From Morella rubra (Eukaryota > Streptophyta > Magnoliopsida > Fagales > Myricaceae), in contig CM025855.1 of NCBI GenBank assembly GCA_003952965.2, positions 19,075,832 to 19,139,831 of the forward strand: a DNA stretch of 64,000 nucleotides, written 5' to 3'. Positions 38,600-49,172 of the stretch are shown in pieces (position 1 is the stretch's first letter; every line of letters begins with the position of its first letter). The notes under the pieces were generated by a model. The model was not told the origin of the DNA, did no database searches, and saw only the letters and a program-made list of their open reading frames with translations. The translations under genes and the position numbers were made by a program.

Positions 38600-40115
38600 C
38601 TTCTCATGCTCCAACACTAGCAGTGAAACTCTGACTGCTGCGGCCTCTTTCTTCCAAACCCATTCTGCATTCCATTTGAGGACGGAATCTGAAGCACTCT
38701 CTCGAAGCATAAAAAAAATATTTACCTTGTTATTTCTTCTATTTTCATTTCCTCGTCTCCTAGAGTCTGTTCTCTCTCGAAGCCTGTTGTCAACTTCTGC
38801 TTCACGCCCAAGCCGAGTGTTCCTCGAAAGAGTAAGCTATCAATAGTCAGGTGATTCTCACTCAGACGTTAGTATTATCAATTTGATAAGTTTGACATAT
38901 ATGTTTGCTTAGATTGTTGAGTTTGTGGTTTATTTAGGGTGTAGTTGAAAAGAGAGCTTGTATTTAGAGAAATGAGAGCTGGTATTGTTAGGTTCATGAG
39001 GAAACCTGAGGGAAAGAAAATGAGAAAGTTGGATATATTTTGTGATTGGGGAGCTGAGAGATTGAGCTCCCCATTGGCCGCGTTTTAGTCCAATCGATGG
39101 GATTTTAAGTTGAAACCATTTCAGCCTGATCACAAGATTCGAACTATTTTTACGTTTCTATGCACATTAATTTTCTGTTTGACTTGCTTATTTGACAGAA
39201 GTTTCGGTTGTGATTTCTTCATTCTACTGTTGAAGAGACAATCAGAATCTGTTTTTTTTTTAAGTTCTGTTACCGAGGAAACCGCGAAATGGAAGATATC
39301 TAGAAAAATTTTGAATTTTAGGTTTTGGGTGGGAACTGAGAAAATAAATTCTCTACAAGGTACTACTAGAACTAGATGATGCGAAGACCTGACTTCGTGT
39401 ATACAGCAAAATAATGTCCGTTTATTTTCTCCTGTTTTTCTTTTGGCTGACCAAGGTCCTCCTCTTCGTTTTTTCCCTGCTACGGAAAAGGGATTCAGAA
39501 AATCTTGTTAAGATTTTATCTTCTCTTTGATTTTGGTACCTCGCATATATACTATGTATTCATAAATGCCGATAAGATCATGTGGAGTTCTAAATTGTTT
39601 GAATCCCGGGAGGAAAAAAAAAAAGAGTAGAAAAGGGACTTATTCTCCTTAGTTTTTTTTTTTTTTTTTTCCTTAGCTTAAGAGTAAAGAAAAGGGCTAA
39701 TAAGCATTAATACAGAGTTCCTATTTCCCAGTATTCCAGGAATAATTGATTGGACACATAGAACCTCAATTTTCAATAAGAACGGGTCTATGATGGATAG
39801 GGGTAGTTTTCAAGGAAAAAAATCTGTGGAGGGTTTTGAATGGTACATTTTAACTATTTGTGAAACTACGACTAGTGGGTGGAAAGTTTACCTACAACTT
39901 CATCTGCATCTCTAGTTGGAAACAAGAATAAATTTCCAGCTCTAACTTACTCTTCATGTTTCTTAGTTGAGCTTTAGAACCTCATCCAGAGCCCTGATCC
40001 TTATAAATATATTGTTTTTTATATTGATGGGGTTTTCTTGGTCAGAAGTTAGGCTTATTTCTCCCAATGTGCAAACCCATGCATTGGGCACCATCACACC
40101 TTACATATTCCTAGG
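38600..40115 (+). promoter_or_regulatory. FSD3 promoter-proximal and leader region, copy 1 of a shared leader
   Basis: It is homologous to 46630-47712 upstream of ICMT. Shared blocks are GAGGACGGAATCTGAAGCAC, GTTGTCAACTTCT, CGCCCAAGCCGAGT, CTCGAAAGA|GTAAG (splice donor at 38832), TCAATTTGATAAGTTTGA, a CATTCTACTGTTGAAGAGA block, AAATTCTCTACAA, GGTACTACTAGAA, AAATTTCCAGCTCTAACT and TCTTGGTCAGAAGTTAGGCT. The inferred leader exon ends at 38831, and its intron runs to the acceptor at 40291-40292. This copy has about 270 and 370 extra bases compared with the ICMT copy. Confidence 0.8.
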
Positions 40116-40294
40116 CTTATTTACTGTTGCATGTCCTACACAGCACTCGGGATTTCCTTTTGAGGATTGTGTACAGCTTGTGAATTTGAGTCTCAGCATT
40201 GTAAAGGACTGAACAAGGAATTAAAATTTCTGTTAACATTTTAATAAGTTATCTGTTTATTATGAGCTAAACAATAAACAACTGTTCTGCAGGA

Positions 40295-40306
40295 ATGCTT
40301 GTTTAG
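40295..40306 (+). other. Three-codon upstream open reading frame in FSD3 leader
   Basis: ATG CTT GTT TAG begins two bases after the inferred leader-intron acceptor and ends 22 bases before the FSD3 start. If the leader intron is used as predicted, every FSD3 mRNA carries this minimal uORF, which could lower translation. Confidence 0.5.
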
Positions 40307-40328
40307 TTGCAAGAGGTGAGAAGCAGAA

Positions 40329-41876
40329 ATGGGATCCTGTTGTTACCGTTCTTTCCCTTCAAGCTCTCATCTTTCAGTGATCGACTGCCCTCAGGGGTTT
40401 AAGAGCCCCAAGCTCCCTTGTCGGGTAAATTCCAGTAATTGGATTCTTCTTTGGATGGTGTCTGTCACTGGATTTCCTTTTAATACTTAGTTCGTGATAT
40501 GTTTTCATAACTGGAAATATATCTTTGTACTTGACATGACTTTGTGTGGAGGTTAAGGTTTCATATTGTTTTACTTGGTAGGCTATATTGACCCCAAAAT
40601 CTCAGATTATAATGTAAGCAGCATTTGTTTTTCTGCAAACAATACAGAGATATCTTCAAAGCCTATCAGCGACCTAATATTCTAAAAAAAAAATTGTAAT
40701 TATTTGCATTCAACTGGACTATCTTACTTTTCAAAGTGATATTATGAGGTGAACTAAGGATAATGGCATTGCGGTTAGGTGTGGTTCTCTGAAGGAATTT
40801 CACCTTTTCTTAGAAACAGAAACTATCACTTAACTCCTAGACATAATTGACTATGGTGGGTCCCTGTTGTGAACATTTTTTGCATTATTCGTTCAATGAT
40901 CTCTCAGGTGTCTATGACAGAATATAATATCTGGTACAACTAAATACTCCTTTGTAGATGTTGCTTTTACATTTAGCTTGGTATAGACACCCCATAGGAA
41001 CAGATTAAATACCGCTTGGAGGGGCTGAACCTAAGTTTTTAGCACCTACTAAATAAACAACAATTATTGATAGAATCGTGAGTGATACTTTTGATATCCA
41101 TATAGCATCCTTAAAGCCGTACCAAAATGAACTGCTTTATAAGTTTTCCAGTCAAGCAACATTATACTAAGTGTTTGTTTCTTAGTCTTAATTTTATTAC
41201 TTTTTGACAGACTGTGTACGTTTGCTCCTTTTATTTTCAAAGGTTCTTGTATCAAAAGAAATTGTTTACATACCACAGATTGTATCTTTCTTCTAAAGCA
41301 AACTTCCTGATTTTCTATGCACGCAGTCTAAGCAACAAAAAAGATGGTCCGCTGAGTCTCAAGGAGCTTCAAAAGTTTTTGCTTACTATGGCTTGAGGTC
41401 ACCTCCTTATAAACTTGTGAGTAATTAGTTCATCATATGAATGCCTAGTTTTTATATATATCCTCTCTTCTCTTGGGCAAAAGAAGAACATAAACACGAA
41501 TGTGATCAAAAGAAAAATAGCCAGAAAAAAAAAAGGTGAAATATGGAACTTCTGATTTATGCAGGACAACTGCTTGTCCACTTATTGGCTCATAATGATA
41601 CAATCAGCTAAGTCACTTCTACCACATCCATAACAGGTGCAACCAAACACAATCAAGACTTAAACACAGTTTTGAAAATGCTTAATGTTTGTGGTATGCC
41701 TTTTCTGGAGTCTCTTAAACTGATTAACCTTGAAAACGTAATCTTACTTTTTGACTTCAAGTTTGCTTGAAGGTTTGAACATTATTATTGACAAATCGTA
41801 GGGTTGGCAGTTAGCGGAATGTAATTTTTATTTAATCAACTCACTAAAATTATTTTCCTAAAGTGGAAAGCCTTAT

Positions 41877-41911
<35 letters not shown>

Positions 41912-44559
41912 CCACACGCACTGGAATCTCTATTCGATCGCATATCCTTGAAATCTAGGAAAAGTGCCTATAGTACGCTTATTCATTAGAAAAATAAAAA
42001 ATTGTAAATGTTGAAACAGACAAGGTGTTATGATTAGATTTTGGATGGGTGATAGTGAGCTTCCTATGAAACTTATGCTTTACCTATTGCTGACAAATAT
42101 CACTTAAGAATTTAAATTTCATCAGTGTAGTTATCATATGTGCTTACACTTATCAAGTGTTTCATTTATCATTCCCTTTTCTATGAAATGAAAAGGAAAA
42201 CCATTTTGGACACTGGAGTCAAAATTCTGGCATTATATTTGGGTGAGAGTGGCTATTTTTGTATCTATTGGAGTATAAAGAATTTTTTATTTACTATTTG
42301 GATTTGATCGCTCCATTTCTTTTAGAAATTCTCTGTTAGGTCTCTCCTTGATTAATAATCTATGTTTTATGTTTTCCCTGGACTCGTTATCAATTTGCAG
42401 GATGCTTTAGAACCATATATGAGTAGAAGGACGCTAGAGATGCATTGGGGCAGACATCACCGGAATTATGTTGAAGGATTGAATAAACATTTGGAGAAGA
42501 ACGATGTAATGTATGGCTGCACTATGGATGAGCTTGTGAAAATAACATATAACAATGGAAACCCCTTACCTGAATTCAACAATGCCGCCCAGGTACTCAC
42601 CATCTGCCAGTGCATGTCATACTGCTAAATTATGTGAGTGAATCAGCCAGTGGCTGATGACTTGGACTATTTTGGAGATCTTAATCAATATCTTTGTGTC
42701 AAATTTTTTTTTTTTTAATAAGTAAGGAAAGCTTTATTGAGATAAAAAAAAAACAAAAAACAAAAGGAAGCGGGACAGTACAAAAGGCTGTACTGAACCA
42801 GCTACAACAGACAGCTAGAAAACTGATAAAATCACTGAAGTCTACAAAAGGAGAACCCAGCGCCCCATTAGCCCACAGAAACAAAGACTGCATCATTTTG
42901 CCTTTCAAACAATTTAAGGACAGCCCCAAATCTTCAAAGCACCTTCCATTCCTCTCCCTCCAAAGCTCCACCAAATGCATAATGGAATCATTTTCCACAC
43001 AGCCAACGCCAAAGGATTGTTGAACTTCCTCCTCCAACACTTTAGCAGCTCACCCACCCTCTTAGGCATCACCCAAGGATAGTTAACAATACTAAGCACG
43101 TGCACCCACAACTCTCTAGCTACCAAGCAGTGGATAAGCACGTGATCCACAGATTCTCCATCACCCTTGCATAGAAAGCACCAATTAATCAAGCATAACC
43201 CCCTCCTTCTTAATTGTCAATGGTTAAGACCTTCCCATGGGCCGCTTCCCAAACAAAGAACGAAACTCTAGGCGGGGCAGCAGTCTTCCAAATTTGTGTC
43301 AAAAAATTTCGTTTGTGGTTTTTACAGGCTTATTCACTTTCTAAAATGAGCACTCAGCTTAGGGCAGAATGAAAGTATACCTTGTTGTTCTAACATGTTT
43401 TGTTGCTCTGGCATGTCACAGGGCTTTATTTTGAGGAAGAAGAGATGAGTGATTCTGAAACAAATACCCTAGAGACCTTTCTTTTGTTTCTGTTTCCCAC
43501 CTTTCTTGCACCCCCTCAGAAGCTTGCTTTCTCTCTCTCTCTCTCTCTCTCTTCTGTTGTTAAGGTGGGGAACCTATGTATAGTCTTACTATTCAATGTA
43601 CTTAGACCAAACTTTAACAGATATTATTTTGTTGCTTATATTCTGTAGACGTATGTCAGCCTGTATCCTTCTTGTTGAGTGAGTTCAAGTCTTTCACTTC
43701 CATCCATGTCTGAAACTTTTTATTGTGAATCCCCCCCCCCCCAACCACCCTTCCTCTTCTCCCTTCCGAAAAAAAGGCAAGAAAGAAAGAAGGGAGAAAA
43801 CAGAAGAAACTAGAAGGAATAAATCGAGTCACAAATCTGCATTTACAGGTTTGGAATCATGACTTCTTTTGGGAAAGCATGCAACCTGGAGGAGGGGACA
43901 TACCGAAACTAGGTGTTCTTCAGCAGATTGAAAAGGACTTTGGTTCATTTTCAAATTTCAAGGACAAGTTTGTGGAAGCAGCCCTTACATTGTTTGGCTC
44001 TGGCTGGGTTTGGCTTGTTTGTAAGTCTATGAATTGATTTTTGGAGCATTCAAAGTTTATGTGTTTTGAATTCTACTGTGGAAACCTGTCCATTGCCGTG
44101 ACATTGAGAAATGTATAATTCGCACCCATTTTTAGTGCTTACTTTTTGGATTACTGCCTATCTAGCATCATGCCAAACCTGTGACATGAAGGGGACTCCT
44201 TTATTTACCTCCCATTGTTCTTTGCTCCTTTGTATTCTTGTCTTCATTAGTTCAAGTATTTTGTATTCTGTAACTTCCCCTCCTTTAGGCAACATGAGTC
44301 CCTGTACCAGTACTTGCACCATTTTCAATTTATGAATGTCACCCTTGGTGAAGATTCCTTGCTATGTTCAAACACTGAGGGGCAAATGTGCATGTGTCTT
44401 TCCATAATGGAAAAGAAGAAGAAAAGGATATTTCTGTTTTATGGGGAGCAAAGGGCAGAGGGCAGGGGGGAAGCCTTTTGAAATTTAATAAACACTCAGT
44501 ATTTCTCACAAGACACTATCGCATGCATTGGCTAGGCATTTATTTACTTTGGGAAACAG

Positions 44560-44596
<37 letters not shown>

Positions 44597-45070
44597 GGCT
44601 AATGGTAGCTTATTCAATACTTCACCTTTTTGCTTATTTTGCTTCATGTTATCTACCATTTCAATCCCCTCAGATACTTAAGGTGCTAGACATCACATTT
44701 TAGGGCCTCTGCTTGTATTAGGAAGTTGTAGATCTGTTTTTAAGTGGGAGAAGTGCATTGGAAATAGAAATTTGTTTCCTAGTGTCTATACGAACTAATT
44801 ATGGAACTTGTTTTATGACTTGCTTTGTTCTTATCAAGTCCTTCCAAGTAATGGTAACCTTTGTTGTTTTTTTGCCTAGTAAAGAGAGAAGAGAGACGGC
44901 TTGTGGTAATTAAAACATCAAATGCCATTTGCCCACTAGTGTGGGAGGACATAGTAAGTAAATTTCTGTTTTTACTATGTCAGCTTCCTCTATCTTTATC
45001 TTGCCAATTGCACTAATCATCCCTTCTTGTGCAGCCAATCATCAGTTTAGACATGTGGGAGGTATGCAAT

Positions 45071-45116
<46 letters not shown>

Positions 45117-45620
45117 CCCGGAGTGGGGAATCTATAGTTTATATTATATATACTTGCCTTTGTCTACCCTTTTTTTTTTTTTTTTAACTGAAATCATACT
45201 CATCTCATTACTGAAATTAAACGGAAAAAGATTTCACATCACAATTAAAAATAAGAAAAGGAATACAAGCCACATCCAAACAACCAGAAACAGAATTGCG
45301 ATCTGCCCACTGGGAATCTATAGTTTATATTATATATACTTTCCTTTTTGTACAAGATGCTGACCATACCACTGCTCGCTTGCTTGCAGCATGCTTATTA
45401 TCTGGATTACAAGGTATGTGTAAGCTTCTCTGTCTTACCCTTTTTCACCGCTATGAGATCCCGATTTAACGATGCTTGGGCTTTTTCTGAACAGAATGAT
45501 AAAGGAAAGTATGTGAAAGTCTTCATGGACCATCTTGTGTCTTGGAATGCGGCAATGGCACGCATGGCCCGTGCTGAGGCTTTTGTGAATTTAGGCGAAC
45601 CTAAAATTCCTGTTGCGTGA
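40329..45620 (+). CDS. FSD3: Plastid iron superoxide dismutase FSD3, eight coding exons
   Basis: It converts superoxide to oxygen and hydrogen peroxide. In Arabidopsis FSD3 pairs with FSD2 at chloroplast nucleoids and protects the plastid transcription machinery. Exons: 40329-40424, 41327-41416, 42401-42592, 43849-44020, 44880-44953, 45035-45061, 45390-45413, 45495-45620. All junctions are GT-AG and stay in frame, giving 266 residues (Arabidopsis FSD3 has 263). Residues 1 to about 45 form a Ser/Arg/Lys-rich transit peptide. The mature part starts near [11 protein letters not shown]. Metal ligands are His77 (LEMHWGRHH), His130 (WNHDFFWES), Asp214 and His218 (LDMWEHAYY). The tail GEPKIPVA matches FSD3 rather than the acidic-tailed FSD2. 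Introns carry CT/GA microsatellites, a 12-C run at 43731-43742 and a LINE insertion. Coding sequence is intact. Confidence 0.96.
41881..41909 (+). repeat. (CT)n microsatellite in FSD3 intron 2
   Basis: Perfect CT dinucleotide run of about 14 units. Similar runs occur at 43532-43552, 44562-44592 (GA) and 45075-45114 (TC), all in FSD3 introns. Confidence 0.95.
42704..43292 (-). mobile_element. 5'-truncated L1-type LINE inside FSD3 intron 3
   Basis: The minus strand encodes the end of a plant LINE ORF2: the zinc-binding reverse-transcriptase tail ([20 protein letters not shown], about 43190-43130), then LFLWANGAL...[11 protein letters not shown]. The poly-A tail appears as a T run at 42704-42717. 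The insertion is bounded by an 11-bp target duplication TTTGTGTCAAA (42693-42703 and 43293-43303). Several frameshifts show it is dead. It lies antisense to FSD3 and leaves its splice sites untouched. It is the same family as the LINE at 50947, sharing the CTTACTTAT(T/C)AAAAAA 3' end. Confidence 0.93.
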
Positions 45621-46004
45621 GATGTTTCAAGCTAAGAAGCTGCGGCTAAATAGAGTCATTAGCTTTCCAAGTTACCTTTAGGTTAGAGGTTGGATGTTCC
45701 ATGTTGGCAGAGCTAGTTTGGTAATTTTTTCTAAAGAGGTTGTAATATTCTTATTGATACTTTTGCAACATTATTGAGTGGTTGAGCACTTGATATCTGT
45801 TTAGAATGCCACAACTGACGTCAATGTGTGAGATTCTGAGTTAAGGCACTCCATGCCATTTGGGAGGAGAGTGAAGATGGCAGTAGAATGTGTTCCCTGG
45901 AACCTAAACGAAATGAGAATGGGAAGGCATTCCAGGCCTGGTCTCTCTGTATTTCGTGCACAAATAAATTATCCCAAAATGGAAGTTCTTTGAGAGGATT
46001 AATC

Positions 46005-46035
<31 letters not shown>

Positions 46036-46629
46036 TGGTTAAACCCTTTTGAAATCTCCATAAGCCATGAACAATAATTTTAATTAGGGGTAAATATATT
46101 TTTGCACTCTAATTATGGAAATTGTGATATTTTGCACTTAATTTATTTCAAATGCTTTGCATCGTTGTTAAAAACCCAATTGTGACGGAAATTATGGAAA
46201 TTGACTTTTTAGCCTATAAAATTATAATTTTATCCTCATAAAATAGTTATTGTAATAAAAATTATAATGAATAAAATTATGATTTTGTCCATAAAAAATT
46301 ATTTTCTTCTTAAATTAAGGAAAAAAATTTAGGTTTGCTGTCATAATTCTGTCGTATAAATCAGTTTAAATGAAATGGAAAAACATGGAAAATAACTCTA
46401 TTTAAGTTTATGATCTCAAATTTTTTGTTTTTCACAGGGAAGGAATCCTTTTCATTGAACAAAATAACTTGTTTAATAAAAATTGTAAAACATAAGTCAT
46501 CGAAAACCAAAGACTATTTATTTATTAAAATAGACTAAAACCAAGTACTATAGTGGTTCATAACCCATTAGAAAGAGTTATTCAGATTTTAATCCAGAGG
46601 TCAAATTCTTCAGGCCTGTGATTTGCAGA
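45621..46629. other. FSD3 3' region and spacer with a 27-G run
   Basis: This holds the FSD3 3' untranslated region. An uninterrupted run of 27 G lies at 46009-46035, and a Mutator/MITE-like AT-rich stretch lies around 46085-46270. No gene was seen. Confidence 0.6.
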
Positions 46630-47712
46630 AACAACCTGATTTTGCAGTAAAACTTTGGCCATTTTGCTTTGCTTTCTTCCCGACCCTGATTAGAGGACGG
46701 AATCTGAAGCACTCTTCAATCATAAAAGCATACTTACCTTCTTATTTCCTCCATTTCCTTTCTTCGTCTCGTGGGATCTGTTCTTTTTCTCGAAGTCTGT
46801 TGTCAACTTCTTGACGCCCAAGCCGAGTTTTCTTCGAAAGAGTAAGATATTAATAATCAGGTGATTCTCAGACGCTAATATCATCAATTTGATAAGTTTG
46901 ATTTGCTTATTTGACAGACGTTTAGGTTGTGATATCGTCATTCTACTGTTGAAGAGAACAATCAAAATCTGTTTTATTTGGTTACAGAGGAATCCTCGAA
47001 ATAGAAGATATCTGGAAAAATTTTGAATCTTAGGTTTTGGGTTTGGTGGGAACTGAGAAAATAAATTCTCTACAAAGGTACTACTAGAAGTAGATGATGT
47101 GAAGACCTGGCTTCGTACATACAGAAAACTTATGTTCTTTTCTTTTCTCCTGTTTTTCTGCTCACAGGCGTATCTCTTATAGTTCTCTGTTCTTTTCTTT
47201 TTTCTTTTGGCTGACCAAGGTCTTCTCTTCCTTTTTCCCTGCAACGGAAAAAGAAATCAGAAACTGTTGTTAAGATTTTGGTTCCTTCACCTGCATCTCT
47301 AATTGGAAACGAGCATAAATTTCCAGCTCTAACTCACTCTTCGTGTTTCTTAGTTCAGCTTTAGAATATGGCGTTGGTAATTTGTAGCTCTTTTCATTGG
47401 GTGAGAAATGGAGGAAATGGACTTCGTGTCTACTTTGTGGCAGTGAAGGAAAATAAAACCTTGACTCTTATATTCTACGCTGTTCCTTAGCCCAAAAATA
47501 GAAAGGGGCGAGGTTGAGTAGAAAGAGACTAGGATCTAGCTGTGGAGTCTACGGTTTTAAGATCCTTATAAATCTATTGTTTTTAATCTTGATTTCACCC
47601 GGAACAAAAGGGTAGTGGACTGAGGCGGTTCTCTTGGTCAGAAGTTAGGCTTATTTCTCCCTATCTCTGACCCATGCTTTGGGCACCATGACACCTTACA
47701 TGTTCCTAGGTT
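46630..47712 (+). promoter_or_regulatory. ICMT leader region, copy 2 of the shared leader
   Basis: It is homologous to the FSD3 leader region at 38600-40115, with the same order of blocks and the same leader-exon end, TTCGAAAGA|GTAAG (donor at 46842). Homology stops after CTTACATGTTCCTAGG (47712). The predicted leader intron ends at the acceptor 48377-48378, and a second leader exon (48379-48578) precedes the ICMT start. Confidence 0.78.
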
Positions 47713-48378
47713 GGGCATCCAGATTTAACTAAGGTCCTCCGGACCATATTTTGGTGGCCAAATGACCACTTTCCTTTTCTGACTTCCCCAATTATAGTGG
47801 ACTTTACTCAATTTTGTAGCTTGCTAATTAGCTGACAGTAGGGGTTAATATGTGTTTTATAGAAAGCATCAACCACTTGACAAAATCATGCATTTCTTCA
47901 CTTTGCTTATGCAGAAATAGTTCTCCTTTATTTAATGTGGAAAAGATGTAGCAGTTATAGGGGACACATGAATAGAGGAATGCTTATCTAATGATTCAGA
48001 CCCAATACTTCAATATTTCCAATCTAATGTTTTAACTCTGATATTTCACACAAAATTACAACTCTCAATTATTGCAAATCGCCAACCAAAAGTATTTTGA
48101 AGTTCTTCTGTATGATTTTTGCTTTCACTTCCACACTATTGTCGTTTCTTGGCCTTGATAAGTTAGCAATTGCTCCGTCATTTTCATATCTATTCAATTC
48201 AAAAGATCCCTCCTCATTGTACTGGAGCTTTTATGGTGTGATGGCTTTATTCAGTTCACTCTGAAAGCATTTTGCTTTCTTCCAGATACCTTAGTGAATG
48301 GTGAATAAAGATATTTTCCATCTGTACAGTATGTACAAAAGTTTTTAACTATGGTTTTGATCCTTGTTATTTTGGCAG
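47713..48378. other. Remainder of predicted ICMT leader intron
   Basis: AT-rich non-coding DNA ending in TTATTTTGGCAG, a good splice acceptor. Nothing else was seen. Confidence 0.5.
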
Positions 48379-48578
48379 GTGATGTCGTTCTTGAAGAAAC
48401 TTTGGGGTGATTTGGAAATCTCCAAATTTTCAGCATCAATGTTTTATGACCCTTCATCATTTTCAGGTCTGGAGTAAATCCCTGGAGATTTCTTCATCCT
48501 ATTCTGTCTGAGATAGTTAAATGATAGAGGTCTCACTACATTACATCTGAAACGAAGTAATTCCTTTATTTGCCAAAA

Positions 48579-49172
48579 ATGTCAGAAATCTTCAGTTACA
48601 CAGCTTGCAGACAGTTATCTCAGATGTTCCTTGCAATAATCTTCTTCCACAGTTCTGAATATGTTTTAGCAGTTGCCATGCATGGGAGGTCAAATGTTAG
48701 TCTTAAGTCTCTTCTGATCAGCAAACATTATATTTTGGCAATGTTCCTGTCCTTGCTGGAGTACTTCATTGAAGTTGTCTTATTCCCTGGGATGAAGGAA
48801 CACTGGTGGATAAGCAACTTGGGCTTAGCAATGGTTATAATTGGTGAAATCATGAGGAAAACAGCGATCATTACAGCTGGGCAGGCCTTCACTCATCTTA
48901 TCAGGACTCATCCTGAGGAGCAACACAAATTGATTACTCATGGAATCTATAGACTTGTCCGTCATCCTGGATACTGTGGTTTCCTCATCTGGTCAGTTGG
49001 TACTCAGATAATGCTCTGTAATCCCATATCAACATTCGCATTTGTAATTGTAGTTTGGATCTTCTTTGCAAAACGGATTCCATATGAAGAGTACTTCCTA
49101 AGGCAATTTTTCGGGTCACAGTATGCAGAATATGCGCAGCGAGTTCCTTCTGGGGTGCCATTTGTAAACTGA
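48579..49172 (+). CDS. ICMT: Protein-S-isoprenylcysteine O-methyltransferase
   Basis: It methylates the carboxyl group of C-terminal prenylated cysteine on CaaX proteins such as ROP GTPases, in the endoplasmic reticulum membrane. It is the plant STE14B/ICMT type, known to damp abscisic acid signalling. The single exon encodes 197 residues, the same length as Arabidopsis ICMTB, and the frame is intact. The start MSEIFSYT at 48579 matches the family (MTEIFS); an upstream TTG in frame is not needed. Hydrophobic segments lie at about 12-34, 48-69, 80-100 and 133-165. Diagnostic motifs are LEYFIEVVLFPG (60-71), RKTAIITAG (93-101), the cofactor-binding RHPGY (128-132), the WSVGTQ block, and the tail RIPYEE...YAQRVPSGVPFVN. 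The gene lies downstream of FSD3 on the same strand and shares its leader sequence. Confidence 0.96.
   Translation: MSEIFSYTACRQLSQMFLAIIFFHSSEYVLAVAMHGRSNVSLKSLLISKHYILAMFLSLLEYFIEVVLFPGMKEHWWISNLGLAMVIIGEIMRKTAIITAGQAFTHLIRTHPEEQHKLITHGIYRLVRHPGYCGFLIWSVGTQIMLCNPISTFAFVIVVWIFFAKRIPYEEYFLRQFFGSQYAEYAQRVPSGVPFVN

Noticed and set aside
48570-48578. TTG-initiated N-terminal extension of ICMT
   Set aside because: The next codon series starts with ATG at 48579 and gives the exact length and start (MSEIFS) of plant relatives.
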